NCBI GenBank assembly: GCA_001898465.1
Contig: MKTX01000001.1
Coordinates: 310,001-374,000 of the forward strand
Reading direction: 5' to 3'
Length of the DNA: 64,000 bases
Source of the DNA: Sphingobacteriales bacterium 39-19
GTDB taxonomy: Bacteria > Bacteroidota > Bacteroidia > Chitinophagales > Chitinophagaceae
Below, piece after piece: positions 9,352-19,823 of the stretch (position 1 is the first letter of the stretch; each line of letters begins with the position of its first letter). The notes beneath the pieces are model-generated. The model did not search any database and was not told where the DNA came from. It saw nothing but the letters and a program-made list of their open reading frames with translations. The position numbers and the translations under genes were made by a program.

Positions 9352-10278
9352 ATGCCTGCCCATAAAATAATCATCCCGTGCTGCCTGTTCTTATTCATTT
9401 CGGCCTGCCATGAGAAAAAAGAAGCCACCCCGAATGTGATGCCAAGCCCCAGAACGATTGTAAGCATTGGCTTGGCAAGTGATACCATTCAAATTTCTGA
9501 AGAAATAAGTTTACATGCAACGGCCAGTTATTTATTACAATCAGATGTAAAAGCAAATGCCACCGGCTACATAACGGGTACCAAAATAAAGCTTGGCGAC
9601 AAAGTAAACCGGGGTGCTGCGCTTTTCAGCTTACAAACAAAAGAAGCCAGGGCTTTGGGTAATACTATAAATAAATTAGATGCCAGTTTCCGATTTAATG
9701 GAAACAGTTCTGTACAAAGCCCGTCAAGCGGTTACGTAATAATGGTCAATCATCAAACAGGTGATTATGTGCAGGATGGCGAAGTACTGGCCACTGTAAA
9801 TGATGCATCCAGTTTTGGTTTTGTAATGGATGTTCCGTTTGAATATTTAAACTTATTAAAAAACGAAAAAAGCATTTTGCTCAGCTTGCCCGATGGCACT
9901 CATACTACAGGAATTATTGCTAAGGTTATGCCTTCGGCAGATGCCATTTCCCAAACTGTAAAAGTGCTGGTAAAAGTAGCCAATAGAAATATTCCCGAAA
10001 ATTTAGTGGCTACTGTAACATTTGTAAAAAATAAAATGTACGGCTTATCTGTTCCCAAAGCTGCCGTGGTAAGTGATGAAACTCAAAGTTCTTTTTGGGT
10101 AATGAAATTAATAAATGATAGTACGGCCGTACATACCGGTTTTGAAAAAGGATTAGAAAATAATAAATGGGTGCAGGTAATTTCGGGCAATATAAAAACG
10201 GGTGACCGGGTAATTGTTTCAGGTAATTTTGGTTTGGCAGATACGTCTCTGGTTACAATTCAAAACACAGGCCCATGA
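9352..10278 (+). CDS. RND efflux adaptor lipoprotein (HlyD/MFP family)
   Basis: A 308-aa protein with a lipoprotein signal ending in lipobox FISAC (Cys19). The lipoyl/biotinyl-like domain is visible as 'VKANATGYITGTKIKLGDKV' and 'SPSSGYVIMVNHQTGDYVQDG', with almost no coiled-coil insert, followed by a barrel domain ('LVATVTFVKNKM'). Shorter than most adaptors because the hairpin is missing. Links the TolC and permease genes on either side; the last 4 bp overlap the permease start. Confidence 0.9.
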   Translation: MPAHKIIIPCCLFLFISACHEKKEATPNVMPSPRTIVSIGLASDTIQISEEISLHATASYLLQSDVKANATGYITGTKIKLGDKVNRGAALFSLQTKEARALGNTINKLDASFRFNGNSSVQSPSSGYVIMVNHQTGDYVQDGEVLATVNDASSFGFVMDVPFEYLNLLKNEKSILLSLPDGTHTTGIIAKVMPSADAISQTVKVLVKVANRNIPENLVATVTFVKNKMYGLSVPKAAVVSDETQSSFWVMKLINDSTAVHTGFEKGLENNKWVQVISGNIKTGDRVIVSGNFGLADTSLVTIQNTGP

Positions 10279-13200
10279 AAAAATCATTTTTTGTAAATTA
10301 CCGAAACCCATTATTAGTAATCATCTTATTGATATTAGTAAGCGGTGTATATGCTTACAGCAAAATACATTCTTCATTATTTCCGCAAATAACTTTTCCC
10401 AAAATAAAAATTATTGCAGATGCCGGACAGCAGCCGGTAAGCCAAATGACGGTAGGCGTTACCCGTATTTTAGAAAACGCCGTAAAGCAAGTTCCCAATT
10501 TAGAAGTATTAAAAAGTACCAGCAGCCGGGGCAGTTGCGAAATTTCTGCCTACTTATCGTGGCAGGCAAATTTAGATGTAGCCCAGCAACAAATTGAAGC
10601 ACGCATCAGCCAGGTGCGTAATCAATTACCCGCCGATATCAATATAATGGTAGAGAAAATGGATCCTTCTATTTTACCGGTTATGGGTTATGACCTTTCT
10701 GCATCCCATAAAACGGCTATTGAATTAAAACAAATTGCGCTTTATAATATAAAACCTTTTTTATCGCAAGTACCCGGTGTAAGTGATGTAAGGGTTATTG
10801 GCGGACAAGACAAAGAGTTTTGGATAGTAATGGATGCGGCAAAAATGGCCCGCCTGGGGCTTACCTCTGCTGCAGTGGAACAAGCTATCAATAATAGCAA
10901 TTTTGTAAAATCAAATGGCTACTCATCAGATTACCGGTATTTATATTTAACCATTACAGATGCCCAATTACGAAACGAAGAGCAAATAAAAGACCTGGTC
11001 ATAAGCAATAACAGCAATAGGCTGATTACATTAAAAGACATTGCCGATATCAATATACATGCTGCCAAACAATATTTGAAAGTAAATGCCAATGGTAAAG
11101 AAAGTATTTTAATTGCCATAATACAGCAACCGAATGCCAATGTGCTGGATGTAAGTAAAGCCATGGAGCAAAAAATTATTGAATTACAAAAAATCTTACC
11201 AAAAGATGTTTTTTTGAACCCTTATTATGTACAGGCAGATTTTGTACAAGATGCTATCCATAGTGTTACCGATGCCTTATGGATTGGTTTACTATTAGCC
11301 ATACTCGTTGCTATTATTTTTTTACGATCCTGGAAGGCAAGTGCCGTTATCCTGATTACCATCCCGGTTACATTATGTTTAACGCTTTTGGTTTTATATG
11401 CCATGGGCGAAACCTTTAATATTATGACGCTGGGCGCTATTGCTGCCGCCATCGGGTTAATCATTGATGATGCCATTGTAGTAGTAGAGCAAATACACCG
11501 TACACATGAAGAATATCCTGCTGAAAATGCAACAACACTGGTACAAAAAGCCATTAATTATTTATTAAAGGCCATGATTGGCTCTTCTTTAAGTACGATG
11601 GTAATTTTTATTCCCTTTATGCTTATGACGGGTGTGGCAGGCGCTTATTTTAAAGTAATGACAAATACCATGCTGATTACTTTACTGGTATCCTTTTTTA
11701 CTACCTGGCTACTTTTACCGGTTGTATATTTATTTTTTAGCAGCAAAAAGAAACCTGAAAAATTATTACAGCACGAAGTAAAAGAGAGAAAATGGGTTGC
11801 CTGGTTTATAAGACGGCCGTTTATTTCATACAGCTTTATGCTGCTGCTGGTAATTATTACTGCGTTCATAATACCCAGAATTGCTACAGGATTTTTACCG
11901 GAAATGGATGAAGGCAGTATTGTATTAGATTATAATTCACCCCCTGGTACCAGCTTACAAGAAACAGACAGGGAACTTAAAGAAGTAGAGAAAATTATTA
12001 CCGCTAACCCGGATGTTGCCAGCTATAGCCGACGAACTGGCACACAAATGGGTTTCTTTATTACCGAACCTAACAGGGGCGATTATTTAATTCAGCTTAA
12101 GAAAAAGAGATCAAAAAATACAGGGCAGGTAACAGAAGAAATAAGAAATAAAATTGAAGCCTCTGGCCTACCCCTTACCGTAGATTTTGGCCAGGTGATT
12201 ACCGATATGTTGGGCGATTTAATGAGCTCTGTGCAGCCTATTGAAATTAAAATTTTTGGCAACGACCAGGCTGTTATTGAAACCTATTCTAAAAAAGTAG
12301 CTGCTGTGGTAGAAAAAGTAAATGGCACAGCCGATGTTTTTGATGGTATTGTAATAGCCGGGCCCAGCTTAGTAATTACACCAAAAACAACTGCTTTGGC
12401 TCAATATAAAATTAGCCTGCCCGATTTTCAAAGCCAGTTGCAGGCACAGCTTGACGGGATTGTGGTAGGTAATATTTTTGATGAACTACAATACACCCCC
12501 ATGAGGTTATTGTATAATGCCAAAGGCAATCAATCGGTAAATGATTTAAGGAATAGCATGATTGCTTTACCCAATGGTTTACTAAAACCTGTTAGCGAGT
12601 TTGCAACAATAAATTTAGAAAGTGGCGCTGCCGAAGTAAACCGGGAAGATCTGCAAACCCTGGGCATTGTAACTGCCCGCTTAAATAATGGAAACCTGGG
12701 TGGTACCATAAAAGAAATAAAAACAAAAATTGAAAGTTCTATTAAGTTACCTGCGGGTTACAGCATTGTGTATGGCGGCGCTTATGCCGAACAACAAAAA
12801 TCATTTAATGAACTCTTAATCATTTTAACCCTTAGTTGCCTGCTGGTATTTACCGTAATCCTTTTCATGTTTAAAAATATTAAAGTAGCGCTCATCATTT
12901 TACTCATTGCCATTTTAGGTATTTCCGGCAGTTACCTTTTGTTATATGTAACCGGTACGCCATTAAACGTAGGCAGCTATACCGGCCTTATTATGATGGT
13001 GGGCATCATTGGTGAAAACGCCATCTTCACCTACCTGCAATTCCAGGATTCGCTAAAAACGATGTCAAAAGAACATTCTGTTATTTACGCCATCAGCACC
13101 CGCTTACGTCCGAAGTTGATGACAGCTTTCGGTGCCATCATTGCCTTAATGCCCTTAGCGCTGGGTATTGGCACAGGCGCCCAAATGCACCAGCCCTTAG

Positions 13201-13298
13201 CCATTGCCATTATTGGAGGTTTTATTGTTGCGCTTCCGTTATTGCTCATCGTTTTACCTACACTATTAAATAAAATCAATTATCCGCCAGCAACATAA
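10275..13298 (+). CDS. Efflux RND transporter permease subunit
   Basis: A 1007-aa RND pump. Visible are TM1 (about 12-30), the porter domain, the TM4 proton-relay acids 'LIIDDAIVVVEQIH', a second porter half, and a final TM block with 'GIIGENAIFTYLQF', where the usual Asn/Lys relay segment is replaced by GEN. ATGA overlap with the adaptor. The relay motifs and the porter sequence are closer to CusA/CzcA-like members than to AcrB, so a cation or small hydrophobic substrate is possible, but this is not decisive. Confidence 0.94.
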   Translation: MKKSFFVNYRNPLLVIILLILVSGVYAYSKIHSSLFPQITFPKIKIIADAGQQPVSQMTVGVTRILENAVKQVPNLEVLKSTSSRGSCEISAYLSWQANLDVAQQQIEARISQVRNQLPADINIMVEKMDPSILPVMGYDLSASHKTAIELKQIALYNIKPFLSQVPGVSDVRVIGGQDKEFWIVMDAAKMARLGLTSAAVEQAINNSNFVKSNGYSSDYRYLYLTITDAQLRNEEQIKDLVISNNSNRLITLKDIADINIHAAKQYLKVNANGKESILIAIIQQPNANVLDVSKAMEQKIIELQKILPKDVFLNPYYVQADFVQDAIHSVTDALWIGLLLAILVAIIFLRSWKASAVILITIPVTLCLTLLVLYAMGETFNIMTLGAIAAAIGLIIDDAIVVVEQIHRTHEEYPAENATTLVQKAINYLLKAMIGSSLSTMVIFIPFMLMTGVAGAYFKVMTNTMLITLLVSFFTTWLLLPVVYLFFSSKKKPEKLLQHEVKERKWVAWFIRRPFISYSFMLLLVIITAFIIPRIATGFLPEMDEGSIVLDYNSPPGTSLQETDRELKEVEKIITANPDVASYSRRTGTQMGFFITEPNRGDYLIQLKKKRSKNTGQVTEEIRNKIEASGLPLTVDFGQVITDMLGDLMSSVQPIEIKIFGNDQAVIETYSKKVAAVVEKVNGTADVFDGIVIAGPSLVITPKTTALAQYKISLPDFQSQLQAQLDGIVVGNIFDELQYTPMRLLYNAKGNQSVNDLRNSMIALPNGLLKPVSEFATINLESGAAEVNREDLQTLGIVTARLNNGNLGGTIKEIKTKIESSIKLPAGYSIVYGGAYAEQQKSFNELLIILTLSCLLVFTVILFMFKNIKVALIILLIAILGISGSYLLLYVTGTPLNVGSYTGLIMMVGIIGENAIFTYLQFQDSLKTMSKEHSVIYAISTRLRPKLMTAFGAIIALMPLALGIGTGAQMHQPLAIAIIGGFIVALPLLLIVLPTLLNKINYPPAT

Positions 13299-13662
13299 AT
13301 GAGGCAGGATTCCCAGGTTATGAATCCACGTTCCTTTCCATTTTTAAATACAAAATATATTTAGCACCTGCCACATGCATACAACTGGCTGCTGCCCGGC
13401 TTCAAACTCAATAAGAAGCAGGGGATCTGGCCTTGTATATACCCGTGCTATTGATATAAACGGGTGATATATCAAACTAAAAGCCACTGGCGAATAAGTT
13501 ATAAACAATCCCATAAGTAAATCATAATGGCCGTGAATTCCTTCTCATTTTTTCATTAAGTTGCAAGTAAAATAGAGGAAGAAAAGTTGAATGCCTGGTA
13601 AATTTTCTTTGAGCAATCATTTCAATCTCCTGCTAAATACAGTATTCAAAAAATAACAACTC
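13299..13662 (+). other. Intergenic region, 364 bp, nothing recognised
   Basis: AT-rich sequence between the RND operon and an unknown gene. I see no tRNA, no clear terminator with a T-run, and no repeat shared with other parts of the window. Confidence 0.5.
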
Positions 13663-14751
13663 ATGAATGAAGTAAGGATGAAATACTGGAAAAGAGAATT
13701 ACAAAGAACCATTCATGAAATGGAGAACCTGGCACCTCAGGATGATCTCATATTGAATTATGGAGATTTTCTTAAAGCCCGTGATTTTGTGTATTACCAA
13801 AAATTCAATCCTGTGGTATTTGAAAACCTGCTAGACCTTACCCTTCAATATTGGAATTCAGATAAGCGAATTAACAGGTATTCTTTAGTACAAACCATCA
13901 AAAAATATGCACACAAGCCGGGGAATAAAATCAATTCACTTTCACCTGCAGTGAGAAGTAAAATGTTTGAGATACTCAAAAAATCATTATTTGAGTACCA
14001 GGTGATAAGTGAAAACCAACTTGACAGGGTGAGAAAAACATGTAACCGTATTTTAATCAATGTGGCACTGAGCCCCGATGAGGAACATTGGCTTTGTGAA
14101 AACATCGGGCACTCAGATTTTCTTTTAAACAGGGTCTTAAGATACCCGGTAAAATCTGAAATTATCAGTAACTGGGCAATCCATAATTTTTATAATGATA
14201 ATTTCAGGGGCCGCAGGGCAGAACTCGCCAGTTGGGTAATTGACAATGATCCCAACTATGAAATTGATCTGAATACCCTGAAAGAGGATTTTGAATGTTT
14301 AAATCAAAGTGATTTAAAAGCCATACAAACCTACGATGATGAATTGTATGCCAAACTCATTACAGATATAGAGTTCGAAGATTACCTGCCCAAAAAATAT
14401 CCCATGAAATTTATCAATTACGACGGGTATTTACCGCCTGGACTTGTGGATCCCTCGGCACCTGTACTAAAATTATCAAGACGATTTTACAAAACGCCCA
14501 TTGACAATTCTAAAATATACCCGGTTCCTATCCCCAACTTTGATGAGTTAAGAAAAGAGTTCAATGCTAATATTAACAGCATTCAAAAGGTTACCATGAT
14601 TTGGGCAATTGGGTATTCCCGTATAAATAATCAAACCAAAATAAAGCTTTTAAAAAAATATTGCAGTGCTGAAACATATTACTCTCTTTATAAAGTGGGT
14701 AAAAAATTAAAACTGGTATCCCTTTTAAAATGGCTTCTCAGCCTTCAATAA
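13663..14751 (+). CDS. Uncharacterised protein, 362 aa
   Basis: A soluble, helix-rich protein without signal peptide or membrane helices. Repeating helical units with Leu/Ile heptads between about residues 50 and 210 suggest an alpha-solenoid-like part. The C-terminal third has 'YPMKFINYDGYLPPGLVDPS' and a basic end 'KLKLVSLLKWLLSLQ'. I recognise no family. It stands alone between long flanks: 364 bp upstream, 287 bp to the convergent kinase downstream. Start taken as the first ATG; a second ATG five codons later is possible. Confidence 0.65.
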   Translation: MNEVRMKYWKRELQRTIHEMENLAPQDDLILNYGDFLKARDFVYYQKFNPVVFENLLDLTLQYWNSDKRINRYSLVQTIKKYAHKPGNKINSLSPAVRSKMFEILKKSLFEYQVISENQLDRVRKTCNRILINVALSPDEEHWLCENIGHSDFLLNRVLRYPVKSEIISNWAIHNFYNDNFRGRRAELASWVIDNDPNYEIDLNTLKEDFECLNQSDLKAIQTYDDELYAKLITDIEFEDYLPKKYPMKFINYDGYLPPGLVDPSAPVLKLSRRFYKTPIDNSKIYPVPIPNFDELRKEFNANINSIQKVTMIWAIGYSRINNQTKIKLLKKYCSAETYYSLYKVGKKLKLVSLLKWLLSLQ

Positions 14752-15038
14752 GGTGCAATACCTTTTACATATTTTCGGAAAACAAGCGATCATAAGAGCA
14801 AAGCAGGCAAGGGGATGAGAAAAAATAAAATGACCAGGTAAAAAATTATGAATTTCAAATTGAATAAACCACAACCGGCTACAACCATTACCTGCTGGAT
14901 TGAAATATTCAGGTTAAAATTGATCATCTGTAATTAGGAATATAATAGCCATCATTTTTTAATGTTTCAAAAAACCATGCTATGTTTTATCCCTTTTATA
15001 ATTTCTATCGTGGGACTATTGCGAAAGTATAACCGGTA

Positions 15039-17009
15039 TTACACATTCATTTCTATATGAACAGAAGTTCCCCTATCCTTTTCTGATTGTACATCCAGGG
15101 TGCCTTTTAAAAACTCTACCCGGTTTTGAATATTGCTCCATCCTATTCCCAGCGCCTGTTTTAATATTTTGATATCAAATCCCCTGCCGTCATCCTCCAC
15201 TGTTACCGATAAATGCCTATCACTTTTAGTTACCTGTACAATTGCTTTTTTGGCAGCAGCATGTTTCAGTGTATTATTAATGAGTTCCTGCACAATACGA
15301 TAAATAGTAACCGCTGTTGTTTGTTCTATCATTTCATTTTCCAGGCCAATTGATTGATAGTTTACCGAAAGTGCCCCGGTTTGATTTATTTCATTACAAA
15401 AATCTTTCAATGCCGTATCTAACCCAAACTTCACTAAAGCTTCAGGCATCATATTGTGTGCTACCCGGCGCATTTCTTTAATAGAACTGTCCAGCATATC
15501 CATGCTGCGTTCAAAGGCCTGTGCGTTATCAGGCGTCATAATAAGGTTTCCTTTCATATTACTTAATGAATATTTTATTCCTGATAACATTCCACCTAAG
15601 CCGTCATGTAAATCTTTTGCAAGGCGGGTCCGTTCCTGTTCTTCGCCTTTTAATACGGCTTCAGTTGCAGTTAATTTCTGCTGGGTTTCCAGTTCAATAA
15701 TACGTTGTTGTTGTAATTTTTGCTTTTGTCTTAAATTTCTGTTCAGCAAAAAAACAAAAATGAACAGTATTAATCCGGCAGCTATAAGAATATAATTCAG
15801 TGTATTTTTCTGTCGTAAATAAAGCTGCTGTAATTCCTTTTCAGTTTGCAATTGACTAATCTGCGCATCTTTTTTTTCTGCCTGGTACTTCGCATCCAGG
15901 AATTCTATTTTATCGGCCTGTGACGCCAGCTGAAGGCTGTCATTAATCACATTAAACGAATCTAGATTATTTATTGCCAGATAAAAATTTCCGGCTGCTT
16001 TTTCAAGATGGTACCTGTTTAAATAAATATACTTAAGTAGGTGTAAATAATTATTTTCTTTTGCAATAGGAAAGGCAGTGTCTAAATATTTGCGGCCGGC
16101 TTGAAAGTTTTTCAATCCTGTATTACAGGCACCCATCCAAGTATAACAACTTACAATATCATAAGGAGCATTGGTTTTTTTAATTAATGTGAGTGCTGTT
16201 GTAAAATCAGCCAGCGCTTCATCAAATTTATTTTCTTCAAATTTAAATCCCCCGATAACCTGGTAATATTTTGACTGAAAATAAAGGTCGTTCACACTAT
16301 CAGCAATGGATTTACCTTTTAATAAATAAAAAGCCGCTTTCCCGGGCCTGTTAAGTTTCATCAATACTCTTCCATAATTAATACTGGCCGACATTTGCGC
16401 CGGCGCCATACCACTAGTCATGCTTTTTGTATAGGCTTTGTCACAATATGATAATGCCGATTCATATTTACCAAGATTAAAGTAAGCATCTATAATATTG
16501 GCGTAGAGTATAGGCAGGTTCCGGTTCATATTGTCAAATGCCTCATATCTCTTTATCCCCTCAAAATAATAATACAAAGCGCCTTCTTCATCATTCACAT
16601 TCATATGCTCGATACCAATATTTAAACAAAGCGACGCCATACTTTTTTTTGCTGCCAGGGAATTTGGATAATTCTTTAAGATATTTTCTGCCTGTAAATA
16701 ATGAGTAACTGCCTTTTTTGAAAACAGCCTGTTATGCAGAAATCCCAAATGTTCATAAACAATTCCCTTCAATACAGGGTTTCCTGTTTTATTTGCAATA
16801 CTGTCTGCTTCATTGATATATTTCCAGGCTGATGAAGAATCAGGTATTTGGATGAGATACCAGGAGATACGAATACGATCATGTACTTTTATCGAATCGT
16901 TTTTGGATATTACAAGTTCTTTACGAAGGCTGTCGATTACAGGAGTTTGGGCATTGATAAAATCAACAAGGCAGCAAAATAATATGAGTATCAGAAATAA
17001 TTTTCTCAT
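15039..17009 (-). CDS. TPR-containing sensor histidine kinase (NarL-type, HisKA_3)
   Basis: A 656-aa protein with signal peptide (cut near NA-QTPV), a periplasmic array of tetratricopeptide-like repeats (about 50-370), a coiled coil, one TM helix (404-423) and a cytoplasmic kinase with HisKA_3 (His468 in 'LAKDLHDGLGG') and HATPase ('HAAAKKAIVQV', 'VEDDGRGFDI'). This layout is common in Bacteroidota, where the partner is a LuxR-type response regulator. No such regulator lies next to it, so it appears as an orphan kinase in this window. Confidence 0.92.
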   Translation of the reverse strand: MRKLFLILILFCCLVDFINAQTPVIDSLRKELVISKNDSIKVHDRIRISWYLIQIPDSSSAWKYINEADSIANKTGNPVLKGIVYEHLGFLHNRLFSKKAVTHYLQAENILKNYPNSLAAKKSMASLCLNIGIEHMNVNDEEGALYYYFEGIKRYEAFDNMNRNLPILYANIIDAYFNLGKYESALSYCDKAYTKSMTSGMAPAQMSASINYGRVLMKLNRPGKAAFYLLKGKSIADSVNDLYFQSKYYQVIGGFKFEENKFDEALADFTTALTLIKKTNAPYDIVSCYTWMGACNTGLKNFQAGRKYLDTAFPIAKENNYLHLLKYIYLNRYHLEKAAGNFYLAINNLDSFNVINDSLQLASQADKIEFLDAKYQAEKKDAQISQLQTEKELQQLYLRQKNTLNYILIAAGLILFIFVFLLNRNLRQKQKLQQQRIIELETQQKLTATEAVLKGEEQERTRLAKDLHDGLGGMLSGIKYSLSNMKGNLIMTPDNAQAFERSMDMLDSSIKEMRRVAHNMMPEALVKFGLDTALKDFCNEINQTGALSVNYQSIGLENEMIEQTTAVTIYRIVQELINNTLKHAAAKKAIVQVTKSDRHLSVTVEDDGRGFDIKILKQALGIGWSNIQNRVEFLKGTLDVQSEKDRGTSVHIEMNV

Positions 17010-17264
17010 ACATTTAAAAAAGGTTTTACATCCATTTTACAAATAACCCATTTAGCTATTCTAAAACTACTCCCCTTTTTCCATGATTTTTTCATTTTTC
17101 CAAAAATATCCTGCTTTTATGGGATATATTATTGCTTAGCCTTAGCGCATATTTACATTTCAAAGGATTAAAATGAAAAAACTAATAATTCGTAAAAAAT
17201 CCCCTTTTAACAGGATAAAATACTGTGCCCTCTATTTATACTTTTATTATATAAAACCTTCAAC

Positions 17265-19133
17265 ATGAAATTTTTTTTAACCATACTGATTATTGCCTTA
17301 TCCATTTCCAATTCGCAGGCACAGCTTTTAAAAAAGCTAAAAGAAAAAGCAGAACAAGCCACTGAAAAAGCAGTAAATAAAAATTTTGATAAAAAAGATA
17401 ATGATGGTGCTTCGGCAAATAAAAATGCTGATGAATCGCCAACCGCCGGCGCCCAGTCTAACTTAAAAGTATATAGCAAATTTGATTTTGTGCCAGGAAC
17501 TACCATTTTGTACTACGATAATTTTGAAAAAGACAATATTGGTGAAGCGCCATTTGGATGGATTACTTCTACATCTGCAGAAGTGGTTACTATAGACGGA
17601 CTGGAAGGTAATTGGTTAAAATTAGCATCTTCCAGTTCAACACATTTTACCCGAAGTAAAAAGCAAAGCTGGGGAAATAACTTTACCATTGAATTTGATT
17701 TGTTGATTGTTAAAAATACTTATGATCCCCGTATTGATATCAATCTTATCAATACAGGTGGCAACCTGGTAACAGATGAAAATATTCTGCGAAGTGATAA
17801 GAAACCAGCTATTAATTTTTCTGCCATAATAGTACCGGACAATAAAAGCAGGGCCAGTCTTTATGCCATGGACAGAAAGCTATCTGATGTGATGACAGAA
17901 AACCTGCCCTACAGCAATACCAGCCCGGTGCATATTAGCATGTGTGTGCAGGGAAAGCGTTTTCGGATGTGGTGGAACGACAGGAAATTATATGACCTGC
18001 CGGCCGTAAGCGAAGAGTATCTGCCCAATCAATTAGCGTTTTCATTCGGCAGTGTAGGTGGTTCAGATTTTTATGTAAATAATATTCGCATTGCCAAAGA
18101 TGTGCCTGATACCCGTGCCAAATTAGAAGAAGGAAAATTAATAAGCAACTTATTGTTTTTTACCGGCACTGCAAATCTAAAACCGGAAAGTATGGGTGCA
18201 TTATTGGATGTAAGTAAAATATTAAAAGATGCAACAGCTCCTGTAAAAATTATCGGCCATACCGATAGCGACGGCGATGACGTTGCTAATTTAAAATTAT
18301 CTCAGCAAAGAGCAGATGCGGTAAAAGATATTTTAGTAAACCAGTATCATATTGATGAAAGCAAGCTCAGCACCGAAGGCCGGGGCGAAACGCAACCGAT
18401 AGCAGATAATAAAAGTGCAGAAGGTAAAGCACAAAACCGCCGTGTAGAATTTATTTTTAAAGCCGAGGCGGATAAATATGTACGTCCGGCAGGCGTTTCC
18501 GCTGTATCAGATTCAAAATCTGGCAGCAATACAAAATCAACAGCTGCAAAAAATACAGATGTATCTGCAGTATCGGGTGCGGCGGTGGTAAAACTGCAGA
18601 GCAAATTATTAAACATCAGTCTTCCTTTTGCGCAGATTATGAAAACCGGGGAAAACCGTTATACTTTTACGGCCAGCAAAGAAGAAGGTAACAGTAAAGA
18701 AAATTATTTTAAGATAATGCTGGTATCGGTTAATGCATCTCTAAAACCGGAAACATTTAATTTTAGAGAAATCAATGAAAAGCAACCGCTTTATGGTACA
18801 AAGAAATATGCAGAGATAAGTAATAACGAAGCGGTACTGTTTTATGGAAATGGGCAAAAACCTTACATCTATAAATTCTCACCCATCATAGCCAATGGGA
18901 CCATGGCCAGTTATGTAGATGAAGCATTGAGCAGACATTTACCGGCAGTATCACCCAATTCCAAATTCGTAATTGAAAAAGTGGAGAACGGAAAAGCCAG
19001 TGGCTATTTCACTTTTGGCATTATGATAGAAGGCTTAAAACCCGTAAAAAAAGGCGATGCCATGCAACAAACATTTACAGATGGTTTCGCCGGTGAAATG
19101 AAATGCAGTTTTAGTAATGTGCCGGTGTATTGA
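17265..19133 (+). CDS. OmpA-family protein with N-terminal lectin-like domain
   Basis: A 622-aa secreted protein: signal peptide (1-18, cut after SQA), a short Lys/Ala coiled segment, a beta-rich domain (~70-280) starting 'TTILYYDNFEKDNIGEAP' that looks like a concanavalin/LamG-type jelly roll, and an OmpA peptidoglycan-binding domain (~295-405) with 'IIGHTDSDGDD' and 'LSQQRADAVKDIL...NRRVEFIF'. The last ~200 residues are unassigned. The OmpA motif predicts binding to diaminopimelate in the cell wall. The OmpA domain being internal is unusual for the family. Confidence 0.88.
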   Translation: MKFFLTILIIALSISNSQAQLLKKLKEKAEQATEKAVNKNFDKKDNDGASANKNADESPTAGAQSNLKVYSKFDFVPGTTILYYDNFEKDNIGEAPFGWITSTSAEVVTIDGLEGNWLKLASSSSTHFTRSKKQSWGNNFTIEFDLLIVKNTYDPRIDINLINTGGNLVTDENILRSDKKPAINFSAIIVPDNKSRASLYAMDRKLSDVMTENLPYSNTSPVHISMCVQGKRFRMWWNDRKLYDLPAVSEEYLPNQLAFSFGSVGGSDFYVNNIRIAKDVPDTRAKLEEGKLISNLLFFTGTANLKPESMGALLDVSKILKDATAPVKIIGHTDSDGDDVANLKLSQQRADAVKDILVNQYHIDESKLSTEGRGETQPIADNKSAEGKAQNRRVEFIFKAEADKYVRPAGVSAVSDSKSGSNTKSTAAKNTDVSAVSGAAVVKLQSKLLNISLPFAQIMKTGENRYTFTASKEEGNSKENYFKIMLVSVNASLKPETFNFREINEKQPLYGTKKYAEISNNEAVLFYGNGQKPYIYKFSPIIANGTMASYVDEALSRHLPAVSPNSKFVIEKVENGKASGYFTFGIMIEGLKPVKKGDAMQQTFTDGFAGEMKCSFSNVPVY

Positions 19134-19160
19134 TTAGAGCAATCTTTATAAAAAAAATCC

Positions 19161-19421
19161 ATAAAAAAAATAGTTGCCTTTCTTATTCTTACTATTTGCA
19201 CCGGTAATATTTTTGCCCAAAAACAAACATTTGATTTGCTTTCTTACTCGCCCCCAAAAGGTTATACACACGAATTGAAAGAAAGCGCAGTTCGTTACAC
19301 CTTCATCAATAAAAAAGATAAAAGCTGGAGCCAGATCGGAATTTTTAAAAGCACATTGAGCAAAGGCAGCCTGGAAGCTGAACAGGAAAAGGCAAAGAAA
19401 AAACCTGCTGAACTGTTCTGA
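19161..19421 (+). pseudogene. Decayed secreted-protein gene (start codon lost, truncated)
   Basis: An open frame encodes an intact-looking signal peptide (xKKIVAFLILTICTGNIFAQ) followed by 'KQTFDLLSYSPPKGYTHELK' and about 45 further residues, but the codon at the expected start is ATA at 19161 and the frame closes at TGA 19419-19421 after ~86 codons. The first usable in-frame start (TTG at 19236) would remove the signal peptide. I read it as a remnant of a longer gene downstream of the OmpA-family gene. A functional ATA or upstream start cannot be excluded. Confidence 0.55.
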
Positions 19422-19620
19422 AAAGATTGACTACTCTTCCAGGAAAACTGTAAGTATAATTCTTGTTTACTTTCAACCATTTGAAATTAGTAGGAATAAC
19501 GTACTACCTACTTAATTGTAATGCTTTACTTATGCTTTCCCTGTCCCAAAAATACTGTGGGGACGACCCATTGGGTAATTCGGTTGCTTTAACTTTATGA
19601 GCTAAGAAAATAGTAATTAA

Positions 19621-19650
19621 AAAGCGCTACCTTTTTAATTGTAGCGCTTT
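19621..19650 (-). terminator. Terminator at the left junction (original tRNA-Asn terminator)
   Basis: A perfect 10-bp stem (19621-19630 with 19641-19650) followed on the minus strand by a T-rich run. It lies 5 bp beyond the tRNA 3' fragment, as a terminator of the chromosomal tRNA would before the island inserted. Confidence 0.7.
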
Positions 19651-19654
19651 AGTT

Positions 19655-19701
19655 AAGCTCCCCCTGTTGGACTTGAACCAACGACCCTCTGATTAACAGT
19701 C
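19655..19701 (-). repeat. Left attachment site: 47-bp duplicate of the tRNA-Asn 3' end
   Basis: Identical to 51274-51320. It contains the T arm, variable loop and anticodon-stem 3' side of tRNA-Asn but not the D arm, so it is not a functional tRNA. The identity ends at 19701, inside the anticodon-loop region, which marks the limit of the crossover region. Confidence 0.95.
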
Positions 19702-19823
19702 GTTTCCAAGGCTTATTTTTGTTTGCCGTCTCATTTCTTTTGTTTCGTAAGTATCTGATTATCAATAATTATTTTTCTCTTTTCTTCTTTTATTACTACT
19801 TTATTTAGCATTTGTCCGTATCT

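Noticed and set aside
19597..19605. TGAGCTAAG as remnant of the tRNA-Asn 5' part left of the island
   Set aside because: Only nine bases match, and the spacing to the tRNA 3' fragment and strand order do not fit a split tRNA. Likely chance.
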